64,000 nucleotides of DNA, taken from NCBI GenBank assembly GCA_960531495.1, contig OY482859.1, positions 30,893,481-30,957,480 on the forward strand, written 5' to 3'. Positions 1 through 60,157 of this stretch are shown one piece after another. Positions within the stretch are counted from its first letter, which is position 1. Each line of letters begins with the position of its first letter. The position numbers and the translations under genes are program-made. The notes under the pieces were generated by a model. That model saw only the letters and a program-made list of their open reading frames with translations. It was not told where the DNA came from and made no database searches. This stretch comes from Zeus faber (taxonomy: Eukaryota > Chordata > Actinopteri > Zeiformes > Zeidae).

Positions 1-162
1 GGTTACTTGGATTTATTTTTATTGCACAGAGATTTGCTTTTCCTTGGTTTATATTTCCAAAGATTTCCTCCTTTACCTCCTGCACAGCTTACCTCCTAAA
101 CCTTCTTTGGATCCTGACAATGAGCAAATTCAAATTCGGGGCAGAAGAGTTACTGTATGTAC

Positions 163-24006
<23,844 letters not shown>

Positions 24007-24249
24007 GGCACGTGTAAAAACCGATGTCCACACACAATTAAAGCGTTATCAACTTGCCAAAAACAATAAGAAACACGCTAGGTTGTACCACCCAATGCTC
24101 AGTGTGACACTATATATTCTCCGACAACGGCGAAGCCGGGAAAATATGAATTCTTCCCGCGTCGGTTGCTCTTCCGCTGCTGCTTCTTCTTCTTCGTCTT
24201 CTTCTTCTTCTTCTTATGTGGCTTTTAACGACGGCTTGCATATTAAATG

Positions 24250-24670
24250 TGGCACTACTGCCATCTTCTGGAGTAAGTTAACTTCTACAGTGTTCACTAT
24301 GTCCGATTCTCCTCATCGTTCCTGTCCTCATTAGAAAGTTGGCCAAGCACCATCTGCCTTGTCCACTTCCTCCACACTCTAGTATGCCCTTTACTCCTAC
24401 TCCTGTAAGATCTAAACTTTTCATTTCTTCCATCATGCCCTTTCTCTCTGCTACATATTTCCTGCAACTAACAAGCACATGCTCTACAGTTTCTGGTTCC
24501 TGACAATGATCACAAAAACCGGTTGGATACTTCCCTATAATGTGAAGTGTACTGTTGAGATTAGATTACTGTGTCCTATTCTCAACCTAGTCACGATTGT
24601 CTCCTCTCTCCAACTTCCTCCCCTACTTCTCACAATACCAACCCTATTTTGAATGGGATGTAAATGTCTT
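24250..24670 (-). pseudogene. LINE 3' fragment (C-terminal zinc-binding region)
   Basis: On the minus strand, reading from about 24530 down to 24290, the frame gives FCDHCQEPETVEHVLVSCRK and then ERKGMMEEMK. This is the Cys-Cys-His-Cys module typical of the C-terminus of I/Nimb-type LINE ORF2 proteins. Only the last 100 or so residues are present, with a non-coding tail. Clade is tentative. Confidence 0.65.
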
Positions 24671-24999
24671 CCTCTTATCTCACGACCCCAGTGCACTGCC
24701 ATTCTTTATTGATTTTCTACCATACAATGCCCTTTTCTTCTGATTTTGAGAGACTAATACGTGAGTCCGTTTCCCTCCTCCGCCTCCTCCTCCTCCTCCT
24801 CCTACCCCTCCTTATTCTTCTAGTAAGATTCCAACACACTGATCACTTCTGGGCGTACTGCGACCGTTTAGGAGTAATATACCCCCGGCCCCGCCTCCTC
24901 TTCTCGGCTCTTCTAATTATTTTCCCTTTAATTGCGGCGCGTAAGCAACTTTCGGAAACATTTCTGCCGTTTCCTTTAGCTTTAAGTACGACACACATG

Positions 25000-25125
25000 G
25001 GCCGAGACGTTAACTCTGACTGCGGTACCATCAACCACCACTACGCCTTCTTCCTGGTCGGTTCCAAAATCGGAGGAAAACACAGTTTGGACCCAGAAGA
25101 CACGAACACGGTGGATTCTTCCAAG
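25000..25125 (+). other. stk38: Possible stk38 5' untranslated exon
   Basis: Ends TTCCAAG|GTAACA, a good donor, in the least AT-rich part of the spacer. The first coding exon has an acceptor 11 bases before the ATG, so an upstream untranslated exon must exist. This is the best candidate I see. The start is unknown. Confidence 0.35.
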
Positions 25126-26410
25126 GTAACAGCAACAAAAGCCAGCCCATAAATAGCTGTAGGGACTATTGCGAGGTGGTTTATTGAAACGTCTTTTTTT
25201 GTTTTAAATGCAGGCGATGTACGTTACAGGTTTTGCGCGTCACTCATTTGAAGATAACCGTGTTAAAGAAAACGCTGGCGAGGGCTAGCTGGCAAAAGTC
25301 ACTTAAGCTAACGTCACGGAAGTAAACGTGACGTTAGTTAGCTCAGGCGACTTTTTGATTGCATGTCAATTCTCGTCATCGCGACGGCTAGCTGTGTTAT
25401 TCTTCCAAAGCCTTCGTTGCAAAGAAATAGAGAGAGGGAACATCGACTTTTAACTGCTTCTCTTTTCGTGCTCAAGCTTTAAGGTTGAAAGCTTACCAAG
25501 CTGCTAGCTACCCTTGTGGCTTTTAACCAAGGCAAGTTGTTTAGCGTTAAGGGAACTTTTTATTTTTTATTTAATTATTTTATTTTACTGGTTTATTAAA
25601 AATACATTTTCCCGAAACTCAACCCATTTCAGTTTTAGATGATCCATTTCCGTGTGATGATCGGCGTCATCTTAACTTGCACGTTCTGTCTATTCATAAG
25701 CTCCAGAAATAAGTTTCAACACAAATTGGTCAAAAAGCCCTATTTATTTTCCACTAAGCCGTGATGTCCAGGATAAAGATGACTTCAAACTTAATTCACA
25801 TTTTAGAACGCGATTTTCTCCACCTAAGTGAAAGTTAACAACAAAGTGACATGCCCTTGAAAGAATTTGGAATATATATACATTTTACAAGCTGAAATTA
25901 AGGATACAGAAAGAAGATGGATCATGTTGAGGTACGCAAGGATAATGAAATTACAGCCGTGTTCCTGGTTTCTTTGAATGACAGATGTGTTTTTCAGAGC
26001 TTAATGCCTTTGTTACTTTGATTGCATTTCGAAGAGTGTTGATCGATATCGTCACTCAGTTGTTATCTTCTGGAATTTAAAATGATCCGTTGGGGTTGCA
26101 TTACATTTTTCTTTCAAATGTAAAATATTTTAGTACATGAAACAATTGCAATCCCCTCCTGAGACAAATGTGCTCTATAAACCCAAGCTATATTGCACAA
26201 TGTCACTCTCCACCCACATTAGTTGCAAAAGTACTGCTACGCATACCTTCCTGTTGTTCTGCAAAACCCAACATCATATTCTGAAGTTCTTTCTTTATTT
26301 TTAAAAGAGCTACAATCATTTTCTATAATAATACTGAAATAGGAATCTACTAAGATGCCAGTATCGTGAAGAGTTCACAGTCCATTTTCTGCCCTATAGA
26401 TCCATGAACC

Positions 26411-50209
<23,799 letters not shown>

Positions 50210-51769
50210 GCGCCCGCTCTCTAAAAAGAGAATGCCAGCAATAAAGTGGCGTCTCTTGACCCCAACAGAGAAATCCACAAAACCCGGCTCCTTAAAGAAC
50301 TTGGACCCTGATGCCGCCGTAGCTAAGCAAATCCCCAGCCTCTTAACTGCAGACTCATGGAAATTCTCCTCTTGAGGTTGCCAAGAGAACCCGCTGTTTG
50401 TTTTTTGTTTTTTTCCTTTTTAAGTTCAAAAGTCAACGAGGAAATACATACATGGATGACGGGAAGTTGCTTTCAAAAAATTTCCCCCTCAGTGCCTCAA
50501 TTTGTCCAAATCGTTCGAGGTTCCAAATAATAACTCTTGGCTCTTGCTATGTTACGGAACCTTTCTGCCTCTCTTTCAAGCCAGTGGACTGCAATAGGGG
50601 CTTTCTTCTCTTTACTTCCAAACACCAGCAGTTTCCCGCAGCGTAGACAGCATAGTCTTAAATCGTGCCATTTGGGGACCAGCAAAGTACTTGCAGTCAT
50701 CTAAGCATGTCTGCTCTACCAAAGGGCTTTCCTGCTTTGAACTCCTTTTGGATTCTAGGGACATGTTGGAACATGCATTCTTAACTTGAAGAATTTAAAC
50801 AAACTCTGAAAAGTCAAAATTAGATAAGTTTTTTGTTTTTTAATAAGAGCTCTTTAAAGTAAGTGCTGCTGCTTGGCCATAATTTAGTTTCTAAAATGGC
50901 TCTGAACCAAAGCGTTGAATGAAACTTTCTCAATTCGTGTCTATGTATGTCGCTGAATAGTATTCTCTAATAATTGATGCACGTGTTAATAGCAATAATA
51001 AAAAAAGACAGCTTTTTAGAATTATGCATTCTATGAATGGGTTCCATTTAGATGTGTGATAGGAATGCTGATAACCTGACTAGATTTGTTTAAATACTAT
51101 CTTTGTTTTAGACAAGACGTGTTTTTACCTTCAGAGCAATATGAAATTAGGAAACTATACCAGCTGGCAAAACATTTAATATAAGCAGAGAACGAGTCTT
51201 TGACCTTGCCATGCCAAGAAATCCACCCCAGAAATGGCTGCTTGCTGCTTCCATCTTTTCCTCATCTTGAACTTTGTGCTTTAAAGACCTGCTATTTTGG
51301 AGGGGAAAAAAGCTATTTAGAAACACACTAAAGTTGGGATGTACATGCCTTTCATCTCATGGCTATATCAGAGGTGTTCATTTTCCTCTGTTGTTGAGCT
51401 TTCCCTTGTTACGTTTAGCTCATAGCCAGTCAGTACACTTCAAACAAAGTGTGAAAACTAACCCCAAAAAGACTCTCCCCATTTGCTTGTGCATCTGTGA
51501 TACAACCAACTATATGATTACAGACATGTTCTGAAAATGTCTTTTTGTTGGAGAAAAAGTTGGCACCACATGGGGGCATCAAGTGTTGCATTCACCCAAA
51601 AGGCCCCTTCAAAAGCTGCGAGGATGATTTGAATGTAGACAGAGGTCAACTTGGGGGGGGGGGGGGGGTGGACTGTGACGCTGTAATTTCAAAACGTTGG
51701 TGTTTTTGAATCTAGCCTGATTGTATAAAATGGGTTTTTGATACTTGGGTGAAATGTTATATCCTCTGC

Positions 51770-51810
<41 letters not shown>

Positions 51811-53100
51811 GTTGTTGTTGTTACTGTTATTATCGGCTACCTTTTATTAAAAAAAAAAAAAAAAAAGTTTGGATTCAGGTAGTATTAAGACATGGTCTCT
51901 CATCTTTTAAAGTAAGAAATCATGTTATAATTATACGATGGGGCTAGGTCACAATCCTGTATTTCACTTGTTTTCATTACACAATATGGAGTATTTCCTG
52001 TTTTATTTTTACTTTTTTGTGTGTTTCGTTTTTTTTTGCTGTTTGACAATGATTAACCAAATGTATTGACTTGCAAAATTAGGTGAGAAGTCACATTGGA
52101 ATGAACGCGAATAATGAGCACACTGTAGCTTAGTGAGTCGGTTTTATCAGTTTCAACACACATGAGTTTTAAAGCAACTGAACAAACTGCTGTCTTCAAC
52201 AAACCGCCCTTTAAAATAAACAACAATGGAAGGCTAGCAGGACCTACTAGTACCCACAATTTGTGGAAAATCACCCCTTGTCCACTTTTAGGGTCACCTC
52301 CAATATATTTTGTGTTTTTGAGCTATTACTACTACAACGGTACTTTACAATAAAAAAGATGATTATGTAAGCTGACATGCCATCTTTAAATCCGTTCTGC
52401 CTTAGCTGAGTGGCTGCAGCATTTTGACAGGTCTGTTCAGCAGGTCAAGTCAGTTAAACATTTTTTTTGTGGTCGCTACATTTATTTTTCTTTAATTTTC
52501 ACCATTATTTACGCTAGCTAGCAGCCCAGCATTGGTAAGAATCTGCTTTGCACTCCCAATTTTCTGTTAAGGGGAAACATCCGGAAGTGGTTTTTAAAGG
52601 TGTCCAAAGAATCCTCACTGTTGGTTATTTTTTACATTTTTTTCAATCAAGAACCTGTTTTCTCAATCATCGTTAGTTACATATTACTGTTTGTGCATAT
52701 ACAAAATGAAACATTTTCAGTCTAGTTATCTTTTTTACCACTGCTTTAGTTTTGACCTCTTAAAATATTGCTGGTGTTTTCATTTAGTTACGTTCATTTC
52801 AGGCTTGTTAAAACAGGTTGCCGCTCAAGTTTGATATCCAAATCACACCTACAACCACATCTCTCTAAACCTATTAAAAAAAGTTATTTGAAGTCTTTAT
52901 TTACTTTATTTATTTGTTTTAGTCTGGTATGAGGGGTTAATATGGATATGCTTATCATTTATGAGTTGAATGGTGGTAGCAATGCTGACGTGCACTATTA
53001 TATTCAATCACTTTTTGATAGCAATAAAGGGGTTTTACTTTGAATGTTTTTCTTTGCCTCAAATGCTGTCTGCGAATATAATATTGACTCAAACAAAACG
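50210..53100 (+). other. stk38: stk38 3' untranslated region and downstream flank
   Basis: AT-rich sequence with no domain-bearing ORF. AATAAA hexamers that could end the transcript lie at 50240, 50997 and near 52348 and 53022. A 20-G run (51654-51667) and an (ATT)n tract (51770-51810) are present. Which poly(A) site is used cannot be told from sequence. Confidence 0.5.
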
Positions 53101-53892
53101 ATTCTTCATTCAACAAATACTAGAAGTACTAAAAAAGCAATTTTCAGTTGTCTTATCTGTCACACACAGATCATAATGGTATAAAGGTTAAATCCAATTT
53201 GATCATTTGGAGATTGCTGAAGTAGACCCTAATAGCAATGCTACTAAAAGTACTTTTAGTGGCACTTGCGTCACAAGCATGCAATCCTGGCAGCTGATTG
53301 TGGGGAAGCAGGGTGGAGGCCTATCACCCCTCCCTGTAAGGTTTAGAATGTACCCTAGATTAGAGTGACTTATTTTCATCATCCTCTGAACATTCAGGGT
53401 TGGTTAAAGACTTGAACTTTAATGCATTTCTTTATTGTTATTAATATATCTCTATCTTTTTCCTCCAGCTTTGGATTAGTAACACATTCTTATTTCCCTA
53501 GTTAACGTTTCAGGGTCTTGACTAAAGGACTAAATAATAACTAATAACCTTTCATACATGACATGTAACTCAGTGCTTTACATTGAAAGGTGATCAGATA
53601 GTAACAAAAGTAAAGCATAATGCATTTACAAAGTCGAATAATAACATTTTTAAAAGAACAAATTAAATACAAAATGTCATTCCATGAAGTCTGGAAATGT
53701 ACTTGTCATGACGCCCGAAATGCACAAAGTAAACCCATGTACTAACTTTTCTCACCTGCAGTCTTTCATCCTCATTACTGTTTCTTTCTTATCTACTTCC
53801 TAAAATCATAGCCTGGATGGTCTCACACACACAGACTTTCTTGCGCCTAGACACACATACACATAAACATTCACCATGGGTTCAAGTGCAAG

Positions 53893-53975
53893 AGATTTGT
53901 CACACACATATACATACGGTCATACATATATGCAGTAAAATGTCATGACACCTGGTGATTACGCACAATAATCTC
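53893..53975 (+). repeat. Short dispersed repeat, copy 3
   Basis: 'caagagatttgtcacacacatatacatacggtcatacatatatgcagtaaaatgtc ... acctggtgattacgcacaata', the same family as 19160-19255 and the insert at 23419-23505. The 53100-53890 stretch around it shows no gene. Confidence 0.6.
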
Positions 53976-54419
53976 TAAAAATACAAAAATGTGCATAATC
54001 GACATGAAGTGCTCGTGCAGGTGGCTGCAAGGGGCGGTGCCACTTTCACGATTCTGGGTTCTATAATTATATGATAGAATTAATTGTCTGTGTTGTATTA
54101 AATATACATTTAAATCCTCCTAAATGAAACTTGCCTTAACTTACCTCCAGTACTTACCTCACAGAGTAGAAGTCATGAAGCTCTCCCGTGGTCTCGGCTG
54201 TGATAGGGGTGAAGCCCTGCTCCTCTAGGGGGAGCTCCAGCAGCGCGGCAATGTTGTGACTGAGAAGAAGAGCATTGCCAACACCAACTGTTCTGTGGTC
54301 TGCATGCTTGGCAGCTGGGGGCTGACCAGGGGCCTGATGGGGGCACAGAGCTGTCCGGCATAGCGGAGGCAGACCGCTCTGCGCCCATGGCTGATCACTG
54401 TAGGTTGGCTTCCACTAGG

Positions 54420-55250
54420 TACGGGAGGTGGGCGTGCTAAGGCAGAGGGGGAGGGCCCCCCTGTCGGCTGGGCTGGAGTCTTGGTGGCTTACGCCTGCTG
54501 ACTTAAGGTGTGCTGCGACCTGGCGGGGCGCCGCAGGGTGCTTTCCGGGGCCCCTGGGGGGCCTGCTTGCTGTTGTGGGTGTGGGTTGGGGTGTGGGGGG
54601 CAGCGATCGGCCTTTCGCTCATGCTGCACGGCTTCTCTGCGGCAGGCGCCCCGGGTGCTGGGGGTGATGGCGCCTGCACCTGGGGGTTGGTTGTATGTGT
54701 GCGCCCCTGGGGTGCGGGGTCTCCTCGTGCTCCCTGGGACTGGGTAATGCTCCTCAGGGCTGGGCGTGGGGGTTTGCTTCATGGCCCTCTGGCTTCTCTG
54801 GGGGCCGGGGGGTCTTCTGTGGAACGCAGGGCGGGGTACTCGGGGCTTTCCTGCAGCTGTAGGGTGTCTACAAGGCTGCGGAGTTCGGGGCTTCGGGGCC
54901 CTTTCCGCTGCTTGGAGGCACCACGACATAATACTGACCTTCTGCACCAGTACCAATGGGAATAAGTCATGTACACTCACCGGTGGACATCTTACACACA
55001 CACACACACATACAGGCGGTCCCATTACACACACACGCACACACCACCACACCTGCTTCGAGTGCATCCCAGCACCCTCCTGGTTGCATTCCTCTCCTTT
55101 CCTCCCTCATTTACTGCCATAATTATGACAGGAAGAGGCCACGTGTTTTTCAATACATGTTGTCATCCAATGTTTATGTTTTTGTGTAAATGTTGTTTGG
55201 TTCTATGTTTATTTGTCTCACCCGTGGTGATTCTCCCCCTCTTGGAGTAG
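54420..55250 (+). repeat. GC-rich dispersed repeat, copy 3 of 3 (longest)
   Basis: Its 5' part is strongly G-rich. The middle carries the shared 'ttggttgtatgtgtgcgcccctggggtgcggggtctcc' block, and it then has a CA repeat and the 'ttactgccataattatgacaggaagaggccacgtg' tail found in copy 1. The 192-codon minus-strand and 151-codon plus-strand ORFs are not conserved between copies. Confidence 0.65.
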
Positions 55251-55552
55251 TGATCAGTTGTTTATAGACCCAGACATGATAAATATTTCTCCAAAGAGGG
55301 TGGTTCTCTCTAACCAAAAATTGTGCACTCGTCATTTAGTGAGTTATTGCAGCAGTTCTTGATGATTTAAGAATTAATAAAGAGTTGCATTGCAGGTTGA
55401 GAACTTGAACTCCACTTGCAGAATAACTCTGTCATAGATGCAATGGCATACAAATATGTATGTTATTTGTATGCCCAGCATGCTGACAGCGCAGGTTAAA
55501 AAATAAATTAAAATCAAAAAAAATAAAACAGCCCTGACTCCTTCATCACCTG

Positions 55553-55740
55553 TTTGGCGGCCAAGGTAGTGCACAGCTTACGACCTTCGCAGAGCCAGAA
55601 TAAATTAGGGACCTGCCTCTTCTGCTGTAGCAGAACCTCGGGAATAGAATAGCCACCCTCCACTATGGGCATGTCGTTGGGTGTTATCCTGGAAATTGCC
55701 CTACGGATTTTCCAGATCAGGTGGACTGAAAGACACTCAT
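55553..55740 (-). CDS. Exon-like ORF, protein not recognised
   Basis: Reading minus from an acceptor-like GTCTTTCAG, the frame gives about 62 residues, including LIWKIRRAISRITPNDMPIV, GGYSIPEVLLQQKRQVPNLF and WLCEGRKLCTTLAAKQ. It then meets AACAG|GTGATG, a possible donor. The composition is that of a folded globular protein, with Trp, Cys and regular helices, unlike the shadow ORFs nearby. It could be an exon of a host gene on the minus strand or part of an unrecognised element. I cannot name the family. Confidence 0.4.
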
Positions 55741-55752
55741 GTTGGCTTAGGA

Positions 55753-56870
55753 CAGGGGTCGGCAACCTTCAGCATTAAAAGAGCCATTTGGGCGTGATTC
55801 CCACCAAATAAAACCCACCTGGAGCTGCAAAACCTATTTGACCGCTATAATGAAGATAACACCGGATATACAGTATAGTTTTATTACACTTATGCTATGT
55901 ACTCTATATAAGAATGGTAGTTTGTTGAGTTTATGAGATACAAGAACAACAAACTGATTTTTTTTCTATGCTTGACACAGCAAAACACTGAATTCTTTTG
56001 AACTCAAAAAAAAAAGAATACTGGCACCTTTCATTTTTCTTTGAAATGAAATACAAAATGCAGGTCCACTTATTTGTGGATTTGAAAAAATAAATATTCA
56101 CTTTAATTATAAGGGGCAAAAAAATGTTAGTTTATGTTTTATCACGACTTGTCTGTTTCAGTGTGCCTTCATCCGTGACTATTTCCTCAGTCGCGTGCCA
56201 CAGTCAACCGTCGACCTGAATATGAAACACAACTACATCAGTTCAGGGTCCGATATAAATATCTATATTTGCAAAATTAATAGCTTGTTTCTCTCACCTA
56301 CTTAATGCGATTTCTGCCCCTGAACTTTACTGCAGAGCTTCTCCATATCCGGGCTATATGATGTAACTTGAGCTTCACACATTCTGTTAGCTGTCATCAG
56401 TGAGTCGCGACCAATTTTTGCTTTTTATGAAGTTCATGGTGGAAAACACTTGCTCGCACAAGTATGTTCATCTAAAGATTGACAGGACCCCAAATGCGTA
56501 CTTGTTCATGTTCAAATAGGTGTCGGGAATGGCATTCCATGTCTTCATTCCACTCTGCATTCCATGAAACGAACTTTAAGGTTCTATTTTCCTCTGAAAC
56601 TTTTCTTTTTTTGGATGTATCCATGGTTAGCTTACCGGGGTTCGAGAACTCAAAATAAGTCACCAGCCTGTCGGCAACATGTGATGCACACAAGGTGCGA
56701 CACATATTTTGATCGACAAAATATTAAAACACGTTTTATTTCAATGTTACAAGATCACTTAAATCTCCAGAATCATAACTATTACATTGAAAAAATTTAC
56801 TAAATAGAATTAAATTTATTTAAATTAAATAGCCATTATTTATTCACACTATTTTCTTTGCCGACTCCTG
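55753..56870 (-). mobile_element. hAT transposon, internally deleted (1118 bp)
   Basis: Left end CAGGGGTCGGCAACC; right end TTTGCCGACTCCTG, its imperfect complement. Flanks gcttagga (55745-55752) and gcctagga (56871-56878) form an 8-bp target duplication with one mismatch. Inside on the minus strand are the first residues of a hAT transposase (MDTSKKRKVSEENRT, about 56620). They are followed closely by the C-terminal dimerisation motif (YLCEQVFSTMNFIKSK, about 56465-56415), so most of the gene is missing. Confidence 0.88.
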
Positions 56871-57108
56871 GCCTAGGACATTCAATTCGGATAACTGAAT
56901 GAGCGGTGCTGTCCAATGACCTGGCAGGTGTTTACAGATTGTGTTATTTTCAGAATGAAGAGGGGTTATGACATGGGTGCCAGCATGTATCATGCAGCCG
57001 CATCGTGGTTCGACCATGTGCAATCGATTGATTGTGAAGTCATAGATATTTGAGGACCCCACTGTCTTCTATCGGTTGAGCTTGATGCCACAGTATTGGG
57101 AGTACTAT

Positions 57109-57463
57109 TGTAGTTTCTTTGTTGTCGATGATGTGTTGATGAAGAAGGACTCTCCGCTGATGCTGACTTGATTATAATATTACGTTTATTACAAGGAACA
57201 GCATCAAAACAGACTTGCCATGGATGTCTGGGAAAGAACAGAGGTCAAATGTATTCCCTCCCGAATGGAACTAGGGAGTGTCCTTTATACTTGTACAGAG
57301 ATAACGTAGCACATCTGATTCCAATCTATGGGTCACACTTCAGCGCCTGACTGACATACATCTAAGCACATTCCACCTCCCTTATCATCGGGGCCCCTGG
57401 CAATGGGCTCTTTCTCTTGGGACCCCGGGGCCCTTCTTCACCCCAAACATTCCAGACACCTCA
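57109..57463 (-). repeat. 3' LTR of the endogenous retrovirus
   Basis: In sense (minus) orientation: purine tract AGAAGGGGGGAAATA, U3, TATAAA at 57289-57284, AATAAA at 57190-57185, and an end at CTACA (57109). If the start is the TG after the purine tract it is 57463. An alternative start TGTAG at 57486 would pair perfectly with CTACA, so the 5' limit is uncertain by about 20 bases. Confidence 0.7.
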
Positions 57464-58440
57464 TATTTCCCCCCTTCTCGACTACACAAAGTCAGACAGA
57501 AGAGAAGAGTAATGAACTTATGATGTTAATTGGCTTAATTGAAATCACATACTAACAAACAAAATGATTATAATATATCCTTCTGACCATGCTAACTCAT
57601 AGCAATACAGTAAATTTGTGGAGTGTGAGAGCGAAAAACCCATCTGGCAGCTTTCTGAGTACATCCATCAAACAATCTAGACAGGAAAATTCTCTCACGG
57701 TCCCTCCAAATCAATAAACAGAAAAAGAAGAATAATTTAGAAAACTGTATAGGATGTTACATATAAATGCATACATTTTGACCTCAGAAATAAATAAACA
57801 ATTTTCTCGAAAGTCAGGCTGGTCGACCCATCAGAACTTCCAGTGGACCTTTCCCCACCTAACACCAATGTCCCTCAAGACCGCAGAAAAAGAAAAAACC
57901 TGAGGTCCCAATGTATTCACTTCACACTGTTATAGAAACCTTAAAGAAACAATACTAAATCAAAGTAATATGTCTTGCAAAAAATATCTAGTGTAGAGTA
58001 CAGAATATTCATCAATAATACAGGTTACATTGTAATAAACAAACTCCAATATTAGAAAAACATGCATAACACGTATGTATGTATTGAACTGTTGCTTTTT
58101 AACACCATCAACTTTTAATGATATTTCACTCGACACCCCTGATCATGAGGTCCTCATTCAGGGTCCGCCGTCCATTTTCATCAACTATTTTTGAATGTCC
58201 ATGTTTGAGTGTTCAAGTCCATTAGGCTGTTAGGATCTCTGGACACAGCCACCCTCTGACTGGTCCTGAAAGAAAAAATCACCAGCCAGTATCTTACACA
58301 AACATGAAATACAGTATAATAATTTCACTTTTGCATTATACTTTAACATTATTCCAATATATGATTAACATTTTCCAAGTCCCCCCTTTGTCCATACATT
58401 TTCCCAGGCGAAAATAGTATTGAGTCTATGACGGAATCAG
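57464..58440 (-). other. Retroviral region between env stop and 3' LTR
   Basis: About 970 bp, AT-rich, with no ORF worth naming on the retroviral sense strand. It is longer than the env-LTR gap of simple gammaretroviruses. An accessory frame could have decayed here, but I see no trace. Confidence 0.4.
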
Positions 58441-58444
58441 ATAT

Positions 58445-59240
58445 TCAGAATGGATATTTCTCTACTAGTGTTAGCTCCTCCTTCATCACTATTTCCTCCT
58501 CAACTTCACTGACGTCATTACCACCCAATAGTGGCATCTGAACATTTTCTCCCGGCATTACAACTCCTACCCATCTCAATATCATGGCCTTAGCAAAGGT
58601 CAACAACACCGTACAAAAACAAAACATTACACACAGTGATAGAAGAGCAGCACCCAGAATTTGAACTACTATGGCTAGTGGTCCTAATTTATCTTGCAAC
58701 CAAGCATTAGCTGACCACCCAGCTCCTTCTGATGGCCCAAATGCATCCCTTATAAGTTTCAACGCATCAATGACATTATTCATGTTATCGGCGACATCAG
58801 GGATCAACGTATTACAGACATCTCCAGTTAGATTTAAAGCCATGCAGAGGCCACCTTGTTTGGCCAAAATATAATCAAGAGCCATGTCGTGTATCAGCAA
58901 CGTCAACCTCTTATGGTCTCATTTGCAAAACCTTGTAGGGTATATGTGATATTTTCAATATGATCAGCTAAGAATGTGACCCCATACCATGGAAACAATT
59001 TTATGGCCCATTTTTCTCCTAAAGATATCCTCCAATGATAAGAGTCCAAATTTTGAAACTGTTTCAAGTCTCTTTTCTTGCTACTTTCAGCAGTCTTTGT
59101 AGAGTTACCCTCATCTGGCTCTTGTCCCTTCCGGATAACAAAAACATCATAAGGAAGTTTCAACTGTGCCATATAGCAACATCCAATCCACCCAGATGGC
59201 AGAAATAAGTATTCTTTATCATTACATACCCACCAAATAT
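58445..59240 (-). pseudogene. Endogenous retrovirus env, end of SU and transmembrane subunit
   Basis: 59230-59165 carries the Trp/Cys pattern seen before the cleavage region of fish retroviral envelopes (LPSGWIGCCYMAQL). 59172-58903 continues in frame. 58906-58445 is the transmembrane subunit, with LDYILAKQGGLCMALN (immunosuppressive-like heptad segment and first Cys), DVCNTLIPD, and a hydrophobic anchor of about 30 residues around IVVQILGAALLSLCVMFCF. It ends with an acidic cytoplasmic tail. A frame change lies near 58905, so the gene is interrupted. Confidence 0.85.
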
Positions 59241-59242
59241 CT

Positions 59243-60157
59243 TTAAATGTTCCTATCAGTCACATTACCCGGTAAAGTTGGATTCTTTATGCTTAAAGTT
59301 ATACTCTGTCGAGTATGTGGTGCATGAAAGGTCACTGTATATGTGTCACCAACCGTCCTTTGTACAATTTGTCCAAATTGCATCATGTAGCTTTCACATT
59401 CTGATATTTCTATTAACATACCATCTCCACCATGAGTATAATTTGAACAAAAACAAGCTCTACCTTTCGCAGTCGTCACTTCCATAGCAGGTATTGCTGT
59501 TCTAATATCTTCATAGTTATCAAGAAGATTTAAATATGATAATTCTTTCAACCAGGAACACCTACTTCCAAGTCTAAATAGATGGACCGACACAGCCATC
59601 CATATTTCATTCGCTGCTTGTTGTTTGAATAGCAGCCACGATAACGCATTACTTTGACATTCAGGCGTCAAAGGTTCCGGTACCGTCTCTAGAATTGGAG
59701 GCCATGTGCCCGGAGCTGGAACTCTCACCACACACGGACAATTCTAATTAGTAGTCATTCTAATGGAGTGAGTTATCTGTTGGAACCACAGATTTCTATT
59801 TGCCCACGGGTCTGCTATATGCAGCACCGAGGAATCAAACCCATATGCTTTCCACAGGGTTTCTTGCTTCTGTAAAGCATGAAGATGTTCAGTCGTGTCT
59901 TTTGATGTCCACTCAGCATCAAGAAAATCATTGACCACATCTGACATAGTCATCTTAACTATTTTACCTAAATCCCTATCAATCTCCTCAGCAATTGGCT
60001 CTCTAATTACAGAGCTCTCCTTGCTATTGTTCAAATTAATTTCCAACTTCACCATAGGCTTCTGAGTTATATTTACCAACTTCTTAAATGATGGGGATGT
60101 AGTGATAGGTGTCAGCGTCTTATCTACAGAATTTATAGACACCAAAAAAGTTATCAT
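59243..60157 (-). pseudogene. Endogenous retrovirus env, middle of surface subunit
   Basis: Two ORFs in the same region (60157-59744 and 59731-59243) are separated by a stop at about 59743. The second has a Cys-rich pattern (RCSW, ACFCSNYTHGG, ECESY) and N-glycosylation sequons. It is placed in env by position between the Ig-like modules and the transmembrane subunit, not by strong family similarity. Confidence 0.7.

Larger units (their letters stand above)
24007..26399. other. Head-to-head intergenic region between rtel1 and stk38
   Basis: The two start codons are 2.4 kb apart and point away from each other. The region holds a (TTC)n-like tract (24180-24213), a LINE tail (24250-24670) and a moderately GC-rich stretch at 24860-25130. 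Also present are AT-rich sequence 25540-26390 and the probable stk38 5' untranslated exon. I see no convincing TATA box tied to either gene. Shared or independent promoters cannot be told apart from sequence. Confidence 0.6.

Noticed and set aside
24664-25152. 162-codon plus-strand ORF between rtel1 and stk38
   Set aside because: Leu/Pro-rich from CTC repeats, no recognisable domain, starts inside a LINE fragment and ends over the candidate stk38 untranslated exon.
54489-55067. 192-codon minus-strand ORF
   Set aside because: Lies in a GC-rich dispersed repeat, and the frame is not kept in the other two copies.
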